DNA from: an uncultured Bacilli bacterium
GTDB lineage: Bacteria > Bacillota_I > Bacilli_A > RF39 > UBA660
Length of the DNA stretch: 6,839 bases
NCBI GenBank assembly: GCA_944359595.1
Contig: CALVSV010000150.1
Coordinates: 1-6,839 of the forward strand
Reading direction: 5' to 3'
Of the stretch, positions 1-6,340 are shown in pieces (positions within the stretch are counted from its first letter, which is position 1; each line of letters starts with the position of its first letter). The position numbers and the translations under genes are program-made. The notes below the pieces were generated by a model, which was given only the letters and a program-made list of their open reading frames with translations, did not search any database and had not been told where the DNA came from.

Positions 1-954
1 TCATTTTTTGGAATAGACCTGACATATAAAAATCTTGCATTACAATTTGAGTTAGGGATATCTGATTATGTGAGAAAATATGTATTAACATATAATTTTC
101 AAGACAAATATAATCAGTTTATTTCTGTTGGGCGTGACAATACCCTTGCATATTACCAAATGGGACAAGTTTTAAATGGTTATCAAGGTTTGACGAATTT
201 TGGTGCATTAAATTCTGATAACAGAAGATTACAAGTAAGGTATGGAATTGAAAATTTTGAAGCAGCATTAATATTTCCATATTTAGGTCCAGATTATGAA
301 CAGGCAAACGACAATGCTTTTTTTGCAAGAAATTTTAATAACGCATTTTTAGGTTTTGCAGCGATACCTAGATTAGAAGCCGCATATTATTATGATTATA
401 AAAATCTGCTTTCATTAAAAGCATTTGCATCTTATGGGGTAACAGTTTATGCACAGGAACATACTTATAAAAAAGATGATGTTCATACTGCATCACTAGG
501 TGCTGGTGGCAGATATTACTGGTTAGATAAAGGTTTTTTTGATTTCACTGGCTGGTTAGGGCTTAACTTGTATCAAACAAATGCTTTAACTAATGAAAAA
601 TTAAATCCTGTTTATGGATATATTAGAGATAATTTTCAAGGAACTGGATTTATTGAAAATATAGGACACAGTGATATTTTCAGTTTTGGGTTTGCCGCAG
701 CAGCAGGGTATGAATTTAGTAAAGATAATATAAAATATATCCCACAATTTGGGCTGGGTTATATGGGCTCACATTCTAAAGATTATATTAATGTAGATAG
801 TGAATTAGGCATTTATGCTAATGTGAGTATTAAATTTAATGAATATATAGATATTATTCCAGAGATAGCATTTCTACACAGTTTAGATAATGGTTATGGC
901 CAAAAAGAAGGCTTTCAGTTTATAATGGGCGTAAATGGCAGATTCAGATTTTAA
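1..954 (+). CDS. Outer-membrane beta-barrel (porin-like) protein, 5'-truncated by the window edge
   Basis: The frame is open from the first base and ends at TAA 952-954, so 317 C-terminal residues are visible. The GTG at position 70 is only an internal codon, because the frame runs through it without a stop. The visible part has alternating hydrophobic and polar residues, many aromatic residues (for example LEAAYYYDYKNL, FGFAAAAGYEF) and short Gly/Asn/Asp turns. It ends in GRFRF with a terminal Phe, the usual C-terminal signature of outer-membrane beta-barrels recognised by the BAM machinery. No plug, peptidoglycan-binding or catalytic motif is visible. A porin or other general outer-membrane channel is the simplest reading; an autotransporter barrel is possible because the N-terminus is missing. 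A hairpin terminator follows, so it is probably not co-transcribed with the lipoprotein gene downstream. Substrate is unknown. Confidence 0.75.
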   Translation, partial: SFFGIDLTYKNLALQFELGISDYVRKYVLTYNFQDKYNQFISVGRDNTLAYYQMGQVLNGYQGLTNFGALNSDNRRLQVRYGIENFEAALIFPYLGPDYEQANDNAFFARNFNNAFLGFAAIPRLEAAYYYDYKNLLSLKAFASYGVTVYAQEHTYKKDDVHTASLGAGGRYYWLDKGFFDFTGWLGLNLYQTNALTNEKLNPVYGYIRDNFQGTGFIENIGHSDIFSFGFAAAAGYEFSKDNIKYIPQFGLGYMGSHSKDYINVDSELGIYANVSIKFNEYIDIIPEIAFLHSLDNGYGQKEGFQFIMGVNGRFRF

Positions 955-968
955 TATTTAACATAACA

Positions 969-1004
969 GCCTCATCAGTGTATTCTGTTGAGGCATTCTT
1001 TTTC
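969..1004 (+). terminator. Rho-independent terminator after the beta-barrel gene
   Basis: GCCTCA (969-974) pairs with TGAGGC (989-994). After one T-T mismatch, an inner CAG/CTG stem (976-978 with 985-987) closes a six-base loop. A T-rich tract follows from 996. It starts 14 bases after the stop codon, so it separates the beta-barrel gene from the lipoprotein gene. Confidence 0.75.
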
Positions 1005-1077
1005 CTTTCTATTTTATTATATCAATTAATTAAAAATGTAACATTGTAGAAATAATAATATAAAATAAAATTTTTTT

Positions 1078-1082
1078 GGAGG
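1078..1082 (+). promoter_or_regulatory. Shine-Dalgarno site that fixes the lipoprotein start at ATG 1088
   Basis: GGAGG lies five bases before ATG 1088. The same frame could be opened at TTG 1076, but that codon overlaps the Shine-Dalgarno sequence itself. Starting at 1088 gives a standard signal peptide beginning MFRFKHII. The 70 bases upstream are almost pure A+T (with TATAAA at 1059-1064), and I could not pick a promoter there with a convincing -35 box. Confidence 0.85.
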
Positions 1083-1087
1083 ACATT

Positions 1088-4000
1088 ATGTTTAGATTTA
1101 AACATATTATTTTACTAATGTTTGCCTGTATTATGCTTATATCATGTGAAGATAATACAGATACATCATTTAAACTTATTGAAAAAAGTGATTTGTTTAA
1201 ATTATCTATGAATGAAAGATTAAATTTTGGTAATCTTGATATTTCTGGTGCAAATAAGACACATTCTCAATCAGTAACTGTTACGAATACTGGTAAGTTT
1301 GCAATGCAGGTAGATTTGCCAGAAACTGGAAGTGAAGATTTAACTATAACAACAGCAGATAATTTTAATAATCCACTACGTCCTGGTATGTCGTATAATT
1401 TTAAAGTGAATTATGCACCTAAAACATTTGGTGATAAATCGCTTAAAATTGATATGTCAGAGTATTTATATTTACCTAAAGATAATATCTTAACAGCAGG
1501 TCCAGGTCAAGGAACAATAAATACTTCAGATATCCATAAAGCAACTTTTATTAACGAGAATAATCAGGAATTTGATGGTATTTTTAAAGTAGATGCGAAA
1601 TATTCAGAAATTACATCACCTCAGCTGGCAGCCGATACTGGTGAAATTATAGATTTTGGTAATCTTGGAATAAATAATTTTGCAGTAAAAGATATTATGA
1701 TAGAGAATATTGGTGATGGTAATGCTATTATATCTAATATGGAAATAATAGCTAATAATAAAGTTTTTTCAATTATATTACCAGAAAATTTTAAAGGACA
1801 TTTTCAACCTGGTAAAAAAGAAGGGTTTCAAGTACAAGCAGCTACTGGTAATTTAATTGGTGGAGCATCAGGAAAATTAGTAATAAGTTCCAATAGTATT
1901 AATAGTCCTTATATTGTCGATTTAAGAGTACAAGGAGATAAACCAGATATTGATTTTGGTGGTTCTGGTGGTCAAACTGGCGGCGGACAAATTGGTGGAA
2001 CTGATGATAACGGTAACGAATTAGGTGATGGAGAAGTTTCAGGCTCTATTGATTTTGATAGTAATACTATTGATTTTGGTTTAGTATCTTTAAATAAACC
2101 TAGATTACAAAAAATATCTTTTCATAATAAAAATGATAGTGTTTTTAGTATAGAAGATATAAAAATATCTGGAGCTAATTTATCAATTAATAATGAGAAA
2201 ACTACCTGCTTAAATACATCGTTACACAAAGGTAACACTTGTGAAATTTATGTTCAATTTACTCCAACAGAAGCTCAGCAATATAGTGGTCTTGTCCAAA
2301 TATACTCTCGTATTGATTCAGGGGACATATTTAATATTGATTTTACAACAATGGGTGAGGGCATTGAACCTAAATTATATGTAGAAAACGAATTTAATTT
2401 TGGCAGGGTAGATTTAGGAAATCAATCTAGTAAAGATTTAATTATCAAAAATACAGGTAAAGATATATTAAAAATATCTGATATTTCATTAAATATAGCT
2501 TCTAATATTTTAGGTTCTGAAGATATTTTTACATTTGAACCTGCTGCTTGTATTAAAGACTTAAAACATAATGAAGAATGTACTTTAAACTTCACATTCA
2601 AACCTGTAGAGTATGGAGAAGTAATTGCATCATTAAATATTACATCTAACGATGCTTTATTATCACATGAAGTTAAGATATCAGGTATTGGTTCAGGTTC
2701 TGCATTATCAGTAGATAATGAAGTAAAAATAGGCTCAGTTAATAAAACAGTTACTCATGACTTAGAAGTTTTTAATGCAGGGTATGATAGTATAACTATT
2801 AATTCTGCTGATTTTGCTATAAATAAAAATTTTAAAGTAAAAAATAATCTATGTTCAGTAATTGATTCAGGCAAGTCGTGTGTTGTTCAGGTAGAGTTTA
2901 CTCCATCAAATGATGGTACTGTTATCACAGATGTATTAACGATAGTATTTAATGATACGAACAGATACAATGTTATCTTTACAGGCAGCGGTGCTCATCC
3001 AGTGTTAGAGTTATCTGTTAAAAATGGTGAAATATTAGATTTTGGAAGAGTAAATGTTGCTGCAACTAATTCTCAGACATTGTATATCCATAATATTGGT
3101 AATGCTCCATTATTAGTATCTGATTTTGTTATACAAGATATTCATGGACATGATGAATATTCTATTACAAATAATACTTGTTTGTCAGAAATACAACCTG
3201 ATGGAATATGTGAAATAGATATTGAAGTTAGTCCAACACATGGAGGTACAATTAATGATAAATTATCTTTTATTTCTAATGAGTTAAATAACAATAATTA
3301 TGTTATTAATTTAACTGCAGAGGGTATTTTTAGTGATTATGCATTAAATGCTTCAAGTTTAAATTTTGGTGAAAAGTATATTTATCCTGAGCAGACATAC
3401 AATAAAGACATCAGTGTAACTAATACAGGAACAGAGCCTGTTAATATAAAAGGAGCAACAGTTATCAATGGATTTTTTGAAGCTGTTAGTCATTGCTCTA
3501 CATTACAGGCATCAGAGAGCTGTAATATCAATGTGAAGGTTACTCCAAATAAAACTGGAGAAATTATTGATACTTTAAGGGTTATAACTGATGTTACGAG
3601 TGCACCTATTAAAGAAGTCTCATTAAGAGTTAAAGGTTTAGATAGAGTTTTTACTGTATCACCTGCAAGTTTAAATTTTGGCAGTGTGCCTGTAGGTAGT
3701 GCTTCAACTACTAAAGCTGTTACTATTAGAAATACAGGTAATGTAAATCTGGCAGTAAGCAGTATTACTGCAACAAGCCCATTTACTGTAGCGAGTAAAA
3801 CTTGTGGAGCGTCCTTAACTCCAAATGCGACTTGTGTTGTCAATGTTAAAGTTACGCCTACTGCTCCTGGAGCAAACACAGGTAGCTTAAATATTGTTAC
3901 TGATGCATTACGAGAAAGCATTAAAACAGTAGCGTTATCTGTAACAGGTACTACCAGCTCTTACAGTATATCTACAACAACATTAGATTTTGGTACAGTT

Positions 4001-4585
4001 GAGTATGGTCGAGAGTCTGCAACAAAAACTATTACTGTAACTAATACAGGGAGCTTGCCGATTACTTTTTCTGCTCCGACTATATCAGAGCCATATAAGA
4101 TAAAATCTAACACTTGTAACACTCTTCAAGTAGGTGCAAAATGTACAATTGGAGTGGCCGTTACAGCGGACAGAGTAGGTACAATCGGAGGAACTATTAA
4201 GATTAATAGTAATTCACTTCATTCTTTAAATAATTTAATATCTCTTAATAGTTATTATCAAGCAGATATTATGCATACAGATAAACAATATATTTTTAAT
4301 AACAAATTATTAGGTACAATAGAACCAGGAAAATATAATATATCGGTACAAGGTGGATGTGGTTATCTTAATCCACTTACTCAAAATGCCGAAACTGGAG
4401 AATCATCATATATAAAATATAATAAAATTCAAAAAATTGAAGGAAAAGGGGGAACTGGGAATTATAATATTCCTACAGCTATAATTCAAGATATTATTGT
4501 ATCAGATATTAATATTGATATTTCTCCAGGAATTCCTAAGTATAATCAATGTTCTGGTCAAATTATTATTACACCTATTAATTAA
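1088..4585 (+). CDS. Surface lipoprotein with nine ASH/choice-of-anchor-D repeats and an exchangeable C-terminal module
   Basis: The protein has 1165 residues. Residues 1-20 are a lipoprotein signal peptide with lipobox LISC (Cys20 would be lipidated). About nine immunoglobulin-like repeats of the ASH (ASPM/SPD-2/hydin) or choice-of-anchor-D type follow. Their anchor motifs, of the form [LI][DN]FG.v, lie near residues 46, 189, 329, 437, 548, 651, 759, 863 and 967. Repeats 3-9 each carry the family's Cys pair (for example TCGASLTPNATC). A Gly-rich linker (about 290-316) divides repeats 2 and 3. The last repeat is completed by codons starting at Gly1031, which is also where the 17-bp recombination-type site begins. 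Residues about 1045-1165 form a separate module (GKYNISVQGG, one later Cys) with alternative versions downstream. The likely role is an envelope-anchored stalk presenting a variable tip. ASH domains usually mediate protein contacts; no enzymatic motif is visible. The ligand is unknown. Whether the lipid anchor is in the inner or outer membrane is also unknown; Glu follows Cys20, not the classic Asp retention signal. Confidence 0.9.
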   Translation: MFRFKHIILLMFACIMLISCEDNTDTSFKLIEKSDLFKLSMNERLNFGNLDISGANKTHSQSVTVTNTGKFAMQVDLPETGSEDLTITTADNFNNPLRPGMSYNFKVNYAPKTFGDKSLKIDMSEYLYLPKDNILTAGPGQGTINTSDIHKATFINENNQEFDGIFKVDAKYSEITSPQLAADTGEIIDFGNLGINNFAVKDIMIENIGDGNAIISNMEIIANNKVFSIILPENFKGHFQPGKKEGFQVQAATGNLIGGASGKLVISSNSINSPYIVDLRVQGDKPDIDFGGSGGQTGGGQIGGTDDNGNELGDGEVSGSIDFDSNTIDFGLVSLNKPRLQKISFHNKNDSVFSIEDIKISGANLSINNEKTTCLNTSLHKGNTCEIYVQFTPTEAQQYSGLVQIYSRIDSGDIFNIDFTTMGEGIEPKLYVENEFNFGRVDLGNQSSKDLIIKNTGKDILKISDISLNIASNILGSEDIFTFEPAACIKDLKHNEECTLNFTFKPVEYGEVIASLNITSNDALLSHEVKISGIGSGSALSVDNEVKIGSVNKTVTHDLEVFNAGYDSITINSADFAINKNFKVKNNLCSVIDSGKSCVVQVEFTPSNDGTVITDVLTIVFNDTNRYNVIFTGSGAHPVLELSVKNGEILDFGRVNVAATNSQTLYIHNIGNAPLLVSDFVIQDIHGHDEYSITNNTCLSEIQPDGICEIDIEVSPTHGGTINDKLSFISNELNNNNYVINLTAEGIFSDYALNASSLNFGEKYIYPEQTYNKDISVTNTGTEPVNIKGATVINGFFEAVSHCSTLQASESCNINVKVTPNKTGEIIDTLRVITDVTSAPIKEVSLRVKGLDRVFTVSPASLNFGSVPVGSASTTKAVTIRNTGNVNLAVSSITATSPFTVASKTCGASLTPNATCVVNVKVTPTAPGANTGSLNIVTDALRESIKTVALSVTGTTSSYSISTTTLDFGTVEYGRESATKTITVTNTGSLPITFSAPTISEPYKIKSNTCNTLQVGAKCTIGVAVTADRVGTIGGTIKINSNSLHSLNNLISLNSYYQADIMHTDKQYIFNNKLLGTIEPGKYNISVQGGCGYLNPLTQNAETGESSYIKYNKIQKIEGKGGTGNYNIPTAIIQDIIVSDINIDISPGIPKYNQCSGQIIITPIN
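1217..4219 (+). repeat. Nine ASH-type immunoglobulin-like repeats (coding)
   Basis: Approximate repeat spans are 1217-1480, 1643-1939, 2060-2359, 2387-2686, 2705-2989, 3020-3325, 3350-3637, 3659-3949 and 3974-4219. Each reads, in order: FG.v strand, [IV].NtG strand, Cys-x(7-9)-Cys hairpin from repeat 3 onward, V.[FV]tP.., a Gly turn and a closing [IV].GxG strand. Repeats 1 and 2 are the most divergent and lack the Cys pair. Repeat 5 has KIGSV in place of the DFG motif. Repeats 8 and 9 are closest to the family consensus. The repeats have diverged at the DNA level, so this is old duplication and not a slippage-prone tandem array. Confidence 0.8.
4178..4194 (+). repeat. 17-bp recombination-type site, copy C0 (in the expressed gene)
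   Basis: The sequence is GGTACAATCGGAGGAAC, coding Gly-Thr-Ile-Gly-Gly-Thr at residues 1031-1036. It matches the consensus GGTACAATCnnnGGAAC at all 14 fixed positions and is identical over all 17 bases to the copy at 5572-5588, which lies on the opposite strand. It marks the boundary between the constant stalk and the variable tip. Confidence 0.8.
4178..4582 (+). other. Expressed variable C-terminal module (C0)
   Basis: This is the segment of the lipoprotein gene that has counterparts in the downstream cassettes. It encodes 135 residues, starting GTIGGTIKINSNSL, which supplies the last strands of ASH repeat 9. A linker and a glycine-rich domain follow (DIMHTDKQYIF, GKYNISVQGGCG, GKGGTGNYN), and the module ends in a beta-strand, GQIIITPIN. 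The silent cassette at 5196-5588 shares GTIGGT, SN[AS]L, DIMH[TS]DK, GKY.I.V.GG and the ending PIN. The domain type resembles bacterial Gly-rich domains; I cannot assign a named family. Confidence 0.8.
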
Positions 4586-4590
4586 TATAT

Positions 4591-4620
4591 AGCACCTCTA
4601 TATAGGGGTGCTTTTCTATT
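4591..4620 (+). terminator. Rho-independent terminator of the lipoprotein gene
   Basis: AGCACCTC (4591-4598) pairs with GGGGTGCT (4605-4612), including one T-G pair, around a TATATA loop. TTTTCTATTT follows. It begins five bases after the stop codon at 4583-4585, so transcription should end before the silent cassettes. Confidence 0.85.
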
Positions 4621-4627
4621 TGTCAGT

Positions 4628-4691
4628 TATTAACAGTAAATAAAGTAAGTAAAAATAATATCAGTATATCGTTTACTCTTTCTAATTACAT
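4628..4691 (+). repeat. Conserved-length flank of cassette C1 (TATTAACA box plus 56 bp)
   Basis: TATTAACA at 4628-4635 is followed by exactly 56 A+T-rich bases before the site at 4692. The same box at the same distance precedes cassettes C2 and C4, and a near match precedes C3. Ungapped comparison of this 56-bp stretch with that of C4 gives 31 matches by hand count, more than I would expect from A+T content alone but not decisive. The in-frame stop TAA at 4683-4685 prevents translation into C1 from upstream. Confidence 0.5.
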
Positions 4692-4708
4692 GGTACAATC
4701 TCTGGAAC
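4692..4708 (+). repeat. 17-bp recombination-type site, copy C1
   Basis: GGTACAATCTCTGGAAC matches the 14 fixed positions of GGTACAATCnnnGGAAC. It is in direct orientation relative to the copy in the expressed gene and in the same reading frame (Gly-Thr-Ile-Ser-Gly-Thr). Confidence 0.75.
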
Positions 4709-5135
4709 AATAGCAATTACAAGTAATGCATTATTAGAAAACAATAAATTATGTAATATATTGTCTAAAGTATCTTCTTATACAACAGATATTCAAGGAT
4801 ATAATAGTATAATACTTAGTCAAGGTTCATATTCTATTGAATTACAAGGTGGTAAAAGCGGATCATCTGGTTATACTGGTCCATATCAAGAATTTTATTA
4901 TTGTAACGGTAATCCAGGTCAGTCTGGTGAGACTTCAACTTTTGATTCAGTTAATGAATATTATTCAGCAACTTCTGATAATGTTAAGAATTTCACTATT
5001 AATCTTGATAAACAAGAGATTATCTCATTTTATATAGGAAAAGGTGGAGCTGGTGGTTCTTCAACTGGAAATACTGGTGCTTGTCCTAATGGTGGAAATG
5101 GTAAAAATGGTAGTATTCTAATTACATCAAAATAG
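4692..5135 (+). CDS. Silent cassette C1: alternative C-terminal module of the lipoprotein, no start
   Basis: The open frame encodes 147 residues from GTISGTIAITSNALL to a TAG stop at 5133-5135. It has no ATG with a Shine-Dalgarno site, and an in-frame TAA lies six bases before the site at 4683-4685, so it is not an independent gene. It aligns with the end of the expressed lipoprotein: GTI.GT, SNAL, GSYSIELQGG against GKYNISVQGG, and a closing strand GSILITSK. It is rich in Gly turns (SGSSGYTGP, GKGGAGGSS, GNGKNG) and has two Cys in the Gly-rich part (YYCNGN and GACPNGG), plus one in the linker. It would become the protein tip if joined at the 17-bp site. It could be annotated elsewhere as a short hypothetical protein starting at TTG 4761, which I consider wrong. 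Confidence 0.75.
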   Translation, partial: GTISGTIAITSNALLENNKLCNILSKVSSYTTDIQGYNSIILSQGSYSIELQGGKSGSSGYTGPYQEFYYCNGNPGQSGETSTFDSVNEYYSATSDNVKNFTINLDKQEIISFYIGKGGAGGSSTGNTGACPNGGNGKNGSILITSK

Positions 5136-5160
5136 CTGATATATTATTTTTAAATACTAT

Positions 5161-5188
5161 AAAAGCATCTCAAATAAGAGATGCTTTT
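5161..5188. terminator. Bidirectional terminator between convergent cassettes C1 and C2
   Basis: AAAAGCATCTC (5161-5171) and GAGATGCTTTT (5178-5188) form a perfect 11-bp stem around AAATAA. The stem ends give a T-run on both strands. It lies between the C1 stop at 5135 and the C2 stop at 5196 and can serve both. Confidence 0.85.
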
Positions 5189-5195
5189 ATATAAT

Positions 5196-5588
5196 TTAAT
5201 TGATGGGAATAATTTTTACATATCCACCTGTACCAATATCCATTTGAATAACAGAATCAATTATATCTACAGTAATATTATTTTCATCACCTTCACCACA
5301 AGATGGTCCACCATGTCCACCAGCACCATTAAGAGTTTGATTATGATTATAAGTAACAATAGTATTTGGACCTGGGTAAAAAACTGGAGGATAACCAACA
5401 CATGAGCCACCTTTGACTTTTATTTCATACTTACCAAATTCAATAGTATAACGATTTGTTCCTTCAAATTCATACACCTTATCAGAATGCATTATGTCAC
5501 CATTACAAAAATATGATGCAATAATTATTTTATCTTTATCAACTAGGGCATTACTTTTAATAGTTAGCTGCGTTCCTCCGATTGTACC
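5196..5588 (-). CDS. Silent cassette C2: alternative C-terminal module, inverted
   Basis: Read on the - strand, the frame runs from the 17-bp site at 5588 to TAA at 5196-5198, giving 130 residues. It begins GTIGGTQLTIKSNALV and ends VKIIPIN. This is the silent cassette closest to the expressed module: it shares DIMH[TS]DK followed by an aromatic-rich strand, GKYEIKVKGG against GKYNISVQGG, and the terminal PIN. Three Cys are present (YFCNG, GGSCVG, GPSCGEG). The internal ATG at 5492-5490 has no Shine-Dalgarno sequence and would discard the part homologous to ASH repeat 9, so it is not a credible start. Inversion between this site and the one at 4178 would fuse this module in frame to the stalk. 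Confidence 0.78.
   Translation of the reverse strand, partial: GTIGGTQLTIKSNALVDKDKIIIASYFCNGDIMHSDKVYEFEGTNRYTIEFGKYEIKVKGGSCVGYPPVFYPGPNTIVTYNHNQTLNGAGGHGGPSCGEGDENNITVDIIDSVIQMDIGTGGYVKIIPIN
5572..5588 (-). repeat. 17-bp recombination-type site, copy C2
   Basis: On the - strand it reads GGTACAATCGGAGGAAC, identical over all 17 bases to the copy at 4178-4194 and inverted relative to it. The identity stops at both ends: the preceding base differs, and only the next codon's wobble onward differs on the other side. Confidence 0.78.
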
Positions 5589-5652
5589 GCATAATTGAAA
5601 AGATTTAGTATTATAGCTTATTAATTTATATATATGTAAATATTTGTTAATA
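5589..5652 (-). repeat. Conserved-length flank of cassette C2 (TATTAACA box plus 56 bp)
   Basis: Read on the - strand, TATTAACA (5652-5645) is followed by exactly 56 bases before the site. Compared without gaps to the flank of C4, I count 31 of 56 matches, clustered in the 40 bases nearest the site (for example ATTTAG then TATAG on the + strand). No gene or ribosome binding site is visible here. Confidence 0.5.
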
Positions 5653-5662
5653 CTTATATGCA

Positions 5663-5697
5663 GTAAAAAATGTATCTCTATAATCAGAGATACATTT
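5663..5697 (-). terminator. Rho-independent terminator of cassette C3
   Basis: AAATGTATCTCT (5668-5679) and AGAGATACATTT (5686-5697) form a perfect 12-bp stem around ATAATC. On the - strand the hairpin is followed by a T-run (A-run at 5665-5670 on the + strand). It starts six bases beyond the C3 stop. Confidence 0.85.
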
Positions 5698-5702
5698 GTA
5701 TA

Positions 5703-6149
5703 TTAATTTGGAATAATACTTATACTGCCATTAGCTCCATTAGAGCCTATACGACAGTTTCCACTGCTTTCTCCATTTTCTAATTTAGAATCTCCACCTT
5801 GACCACCTGTCCCTACAACTACTGTAATAGTAGAATTATTTATAATATTCATACTTGTATTTCCAGCAGTATATTTTTGACTTTGATATGTTATACTAGA
5901 TGGTTGTCCTGATGTACCAGCTTCTCCTTTGCACCATAATCCTGATGACATGTCGAAATCATGATTTCCTGACTCTCCATCTTCTCCATCAATAATACTA
6001 ATAATATAAGAACCTTTGCTGATATTAATATTAAATGTTCCTGCAGATTTTGAATGAAATTGTGCGACATTCTTAATTATTGTTACATTTTTATTCGGTT
6101 CAGTCATAGCGTTACTTTTAATAATCATATTAGTTCCAGAGATTGTACC
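5703..6149 (-). CDS. Silent cassette C3: alternative C-terminal module, inverted
   Basis: Read on the - strand, the frame runs from the site at 6149 to TAA at 5703-5705, giving 148 residues. It begins GTISGTNMIIKSNAMT and ends NGSISIIPN. The ATG at 6128-6126 is not preceded by a Shine-Dalgarno sequence, and homology to the expressed module starts upstream of it. It shares the core pattern of the other modules: GSYIISIIDG in place of GKYNISVQGG, VVVGTGGQGG in place of the C1 FYIGKGGAGG, and a final beta-strand. Two Cys (GLWCKGE and GNCRIG) sit in positions like those of C1. Gly- and Ser-rich turns dominate. Expression would require joining to the stalk at the 17-bp site. Confidence 0.75.
   Translation of the reverse strand, partial: GTISGTNMIIKSNAMTEPNKNVTIIKNVAQFHSKSAGTFNINISKGSYIISIIDGEDGESGNHDFDMSSGLWCKGEAGTSGQPSSITYQSQKYTAGNTSMNIINNSTITVVVGTGGQGGDSKLENGESSGNCRIGSNGANGSISIIPN
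6133..6149 (-). repeat. 17-bp recombination-type site, copy C3
   Basis: On the - strand it reads GGTACAATCTCTGGAAC, identical over 17 bases to the C1 copy at 4692-4708 and inverted relative to both + strand copies. Confidence 0.75.
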
Positions 6150-6212
6150 GATAGAAGAAAATAAATATCATTATTATTATATAAGTTGTATATATAAAAA
6201 TATATGTGAATA
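6150..6212 (-). repeat. Variant flank of cassette C3 (TATTCACA box plus 55 bp)
   Basis: On the - strand TATTCACA (6212-6205) lies 55 bases before the site. It matches TATTAACA at seven of eight positions and is one base closer than in the other flanks. A second partial match, TATTAAACA (6225-6217), lies about one helical turn further out. The stretch from here to the hairpin at 6289 is plain A+T-rich DNA with nothing else recognisable. Confidence 0.35.
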
Positions 6213-6288
6213 ATCATGTTTAATAAAAAATGTTTATAAATTTTGTTTAAAATATCAATTTTAAAAAATATATATTAGAGCAGTTGGG

Positions 6289-6330
6289 GGTGGTCAGCTC
6301 CGAATAGATATGAGCTAACCACCTTTTATT
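6289..6330. terminator. Hairpin between cassettes C3 and C4, direction ambiguous
   Basis: GGTGGTCAGCTC (6289-6300) faces GAGCTAACCACC (6312-6323) around an 11-base loop. As - strand RNA, in the direction of cassette C4 (stop at 6341), the stem is continuous with one U-G pair, but no T-run follows. As + strand RNA it has one C-A mismatch but is followed by TTTTATTT. It is the position where a C4 terminator is expected, with the tail on the wrong side. Confidence 0.5.
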
Positions 6331-6340
6331 TAACCATTTA

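Noticed and set aside
119..328. Short - strand open frame within the beta-barrel gene
   Set aside because: It is opposite a convincing + strand beta-barrel coding region and has no recognisable domain or ribosome binding site.
1071..1077. T7 run just before the Shine-Dalgarno site as a phase-variable tract
   Set aside because: It is short and lies upstream of GGAGG, so slippage would not change the ribosome-site-to-start distance or the frame.
3244..3255. GGTACAATT in ASH repeat 6
   Set aside because: It sits at the equivalent position of the ASH fold (Gly-Thr-Ile) but lacks the GGAAC half, so it reflects repeat homology, not a site.
3490..3921. 143-codon open frame on the - strand inside the lipoprotein gene
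   Set aside because: It lies opposite ASH repeats 7-8, whose + strand translation is clearly conserved. It has no ribosome binding site and is a by-product of the repeat's codon pattern.
4313..4326. GGTACAATAGAACC, a possible sixth recombination site inside the expressed module
   Set aside because: It matches only GGTACAAT and GAAC with the wrong spacing, falls inside the variable domain, and no cassette boundary lies there.
4837..5037. Alternative + strand frame inside cassette C1
   Set aside because: It overlaps the C1 frame, which has homology to the lipoprotein tip; the alternative is a hydrophobic low-complexity shadow.
5181..5405. + strand open frame of 74 codons opposite cassette C2
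   Set aside because: The - strand frame has homology to the expressed module and the shared entry site; the + strand translation is low-complexity with no start signal.
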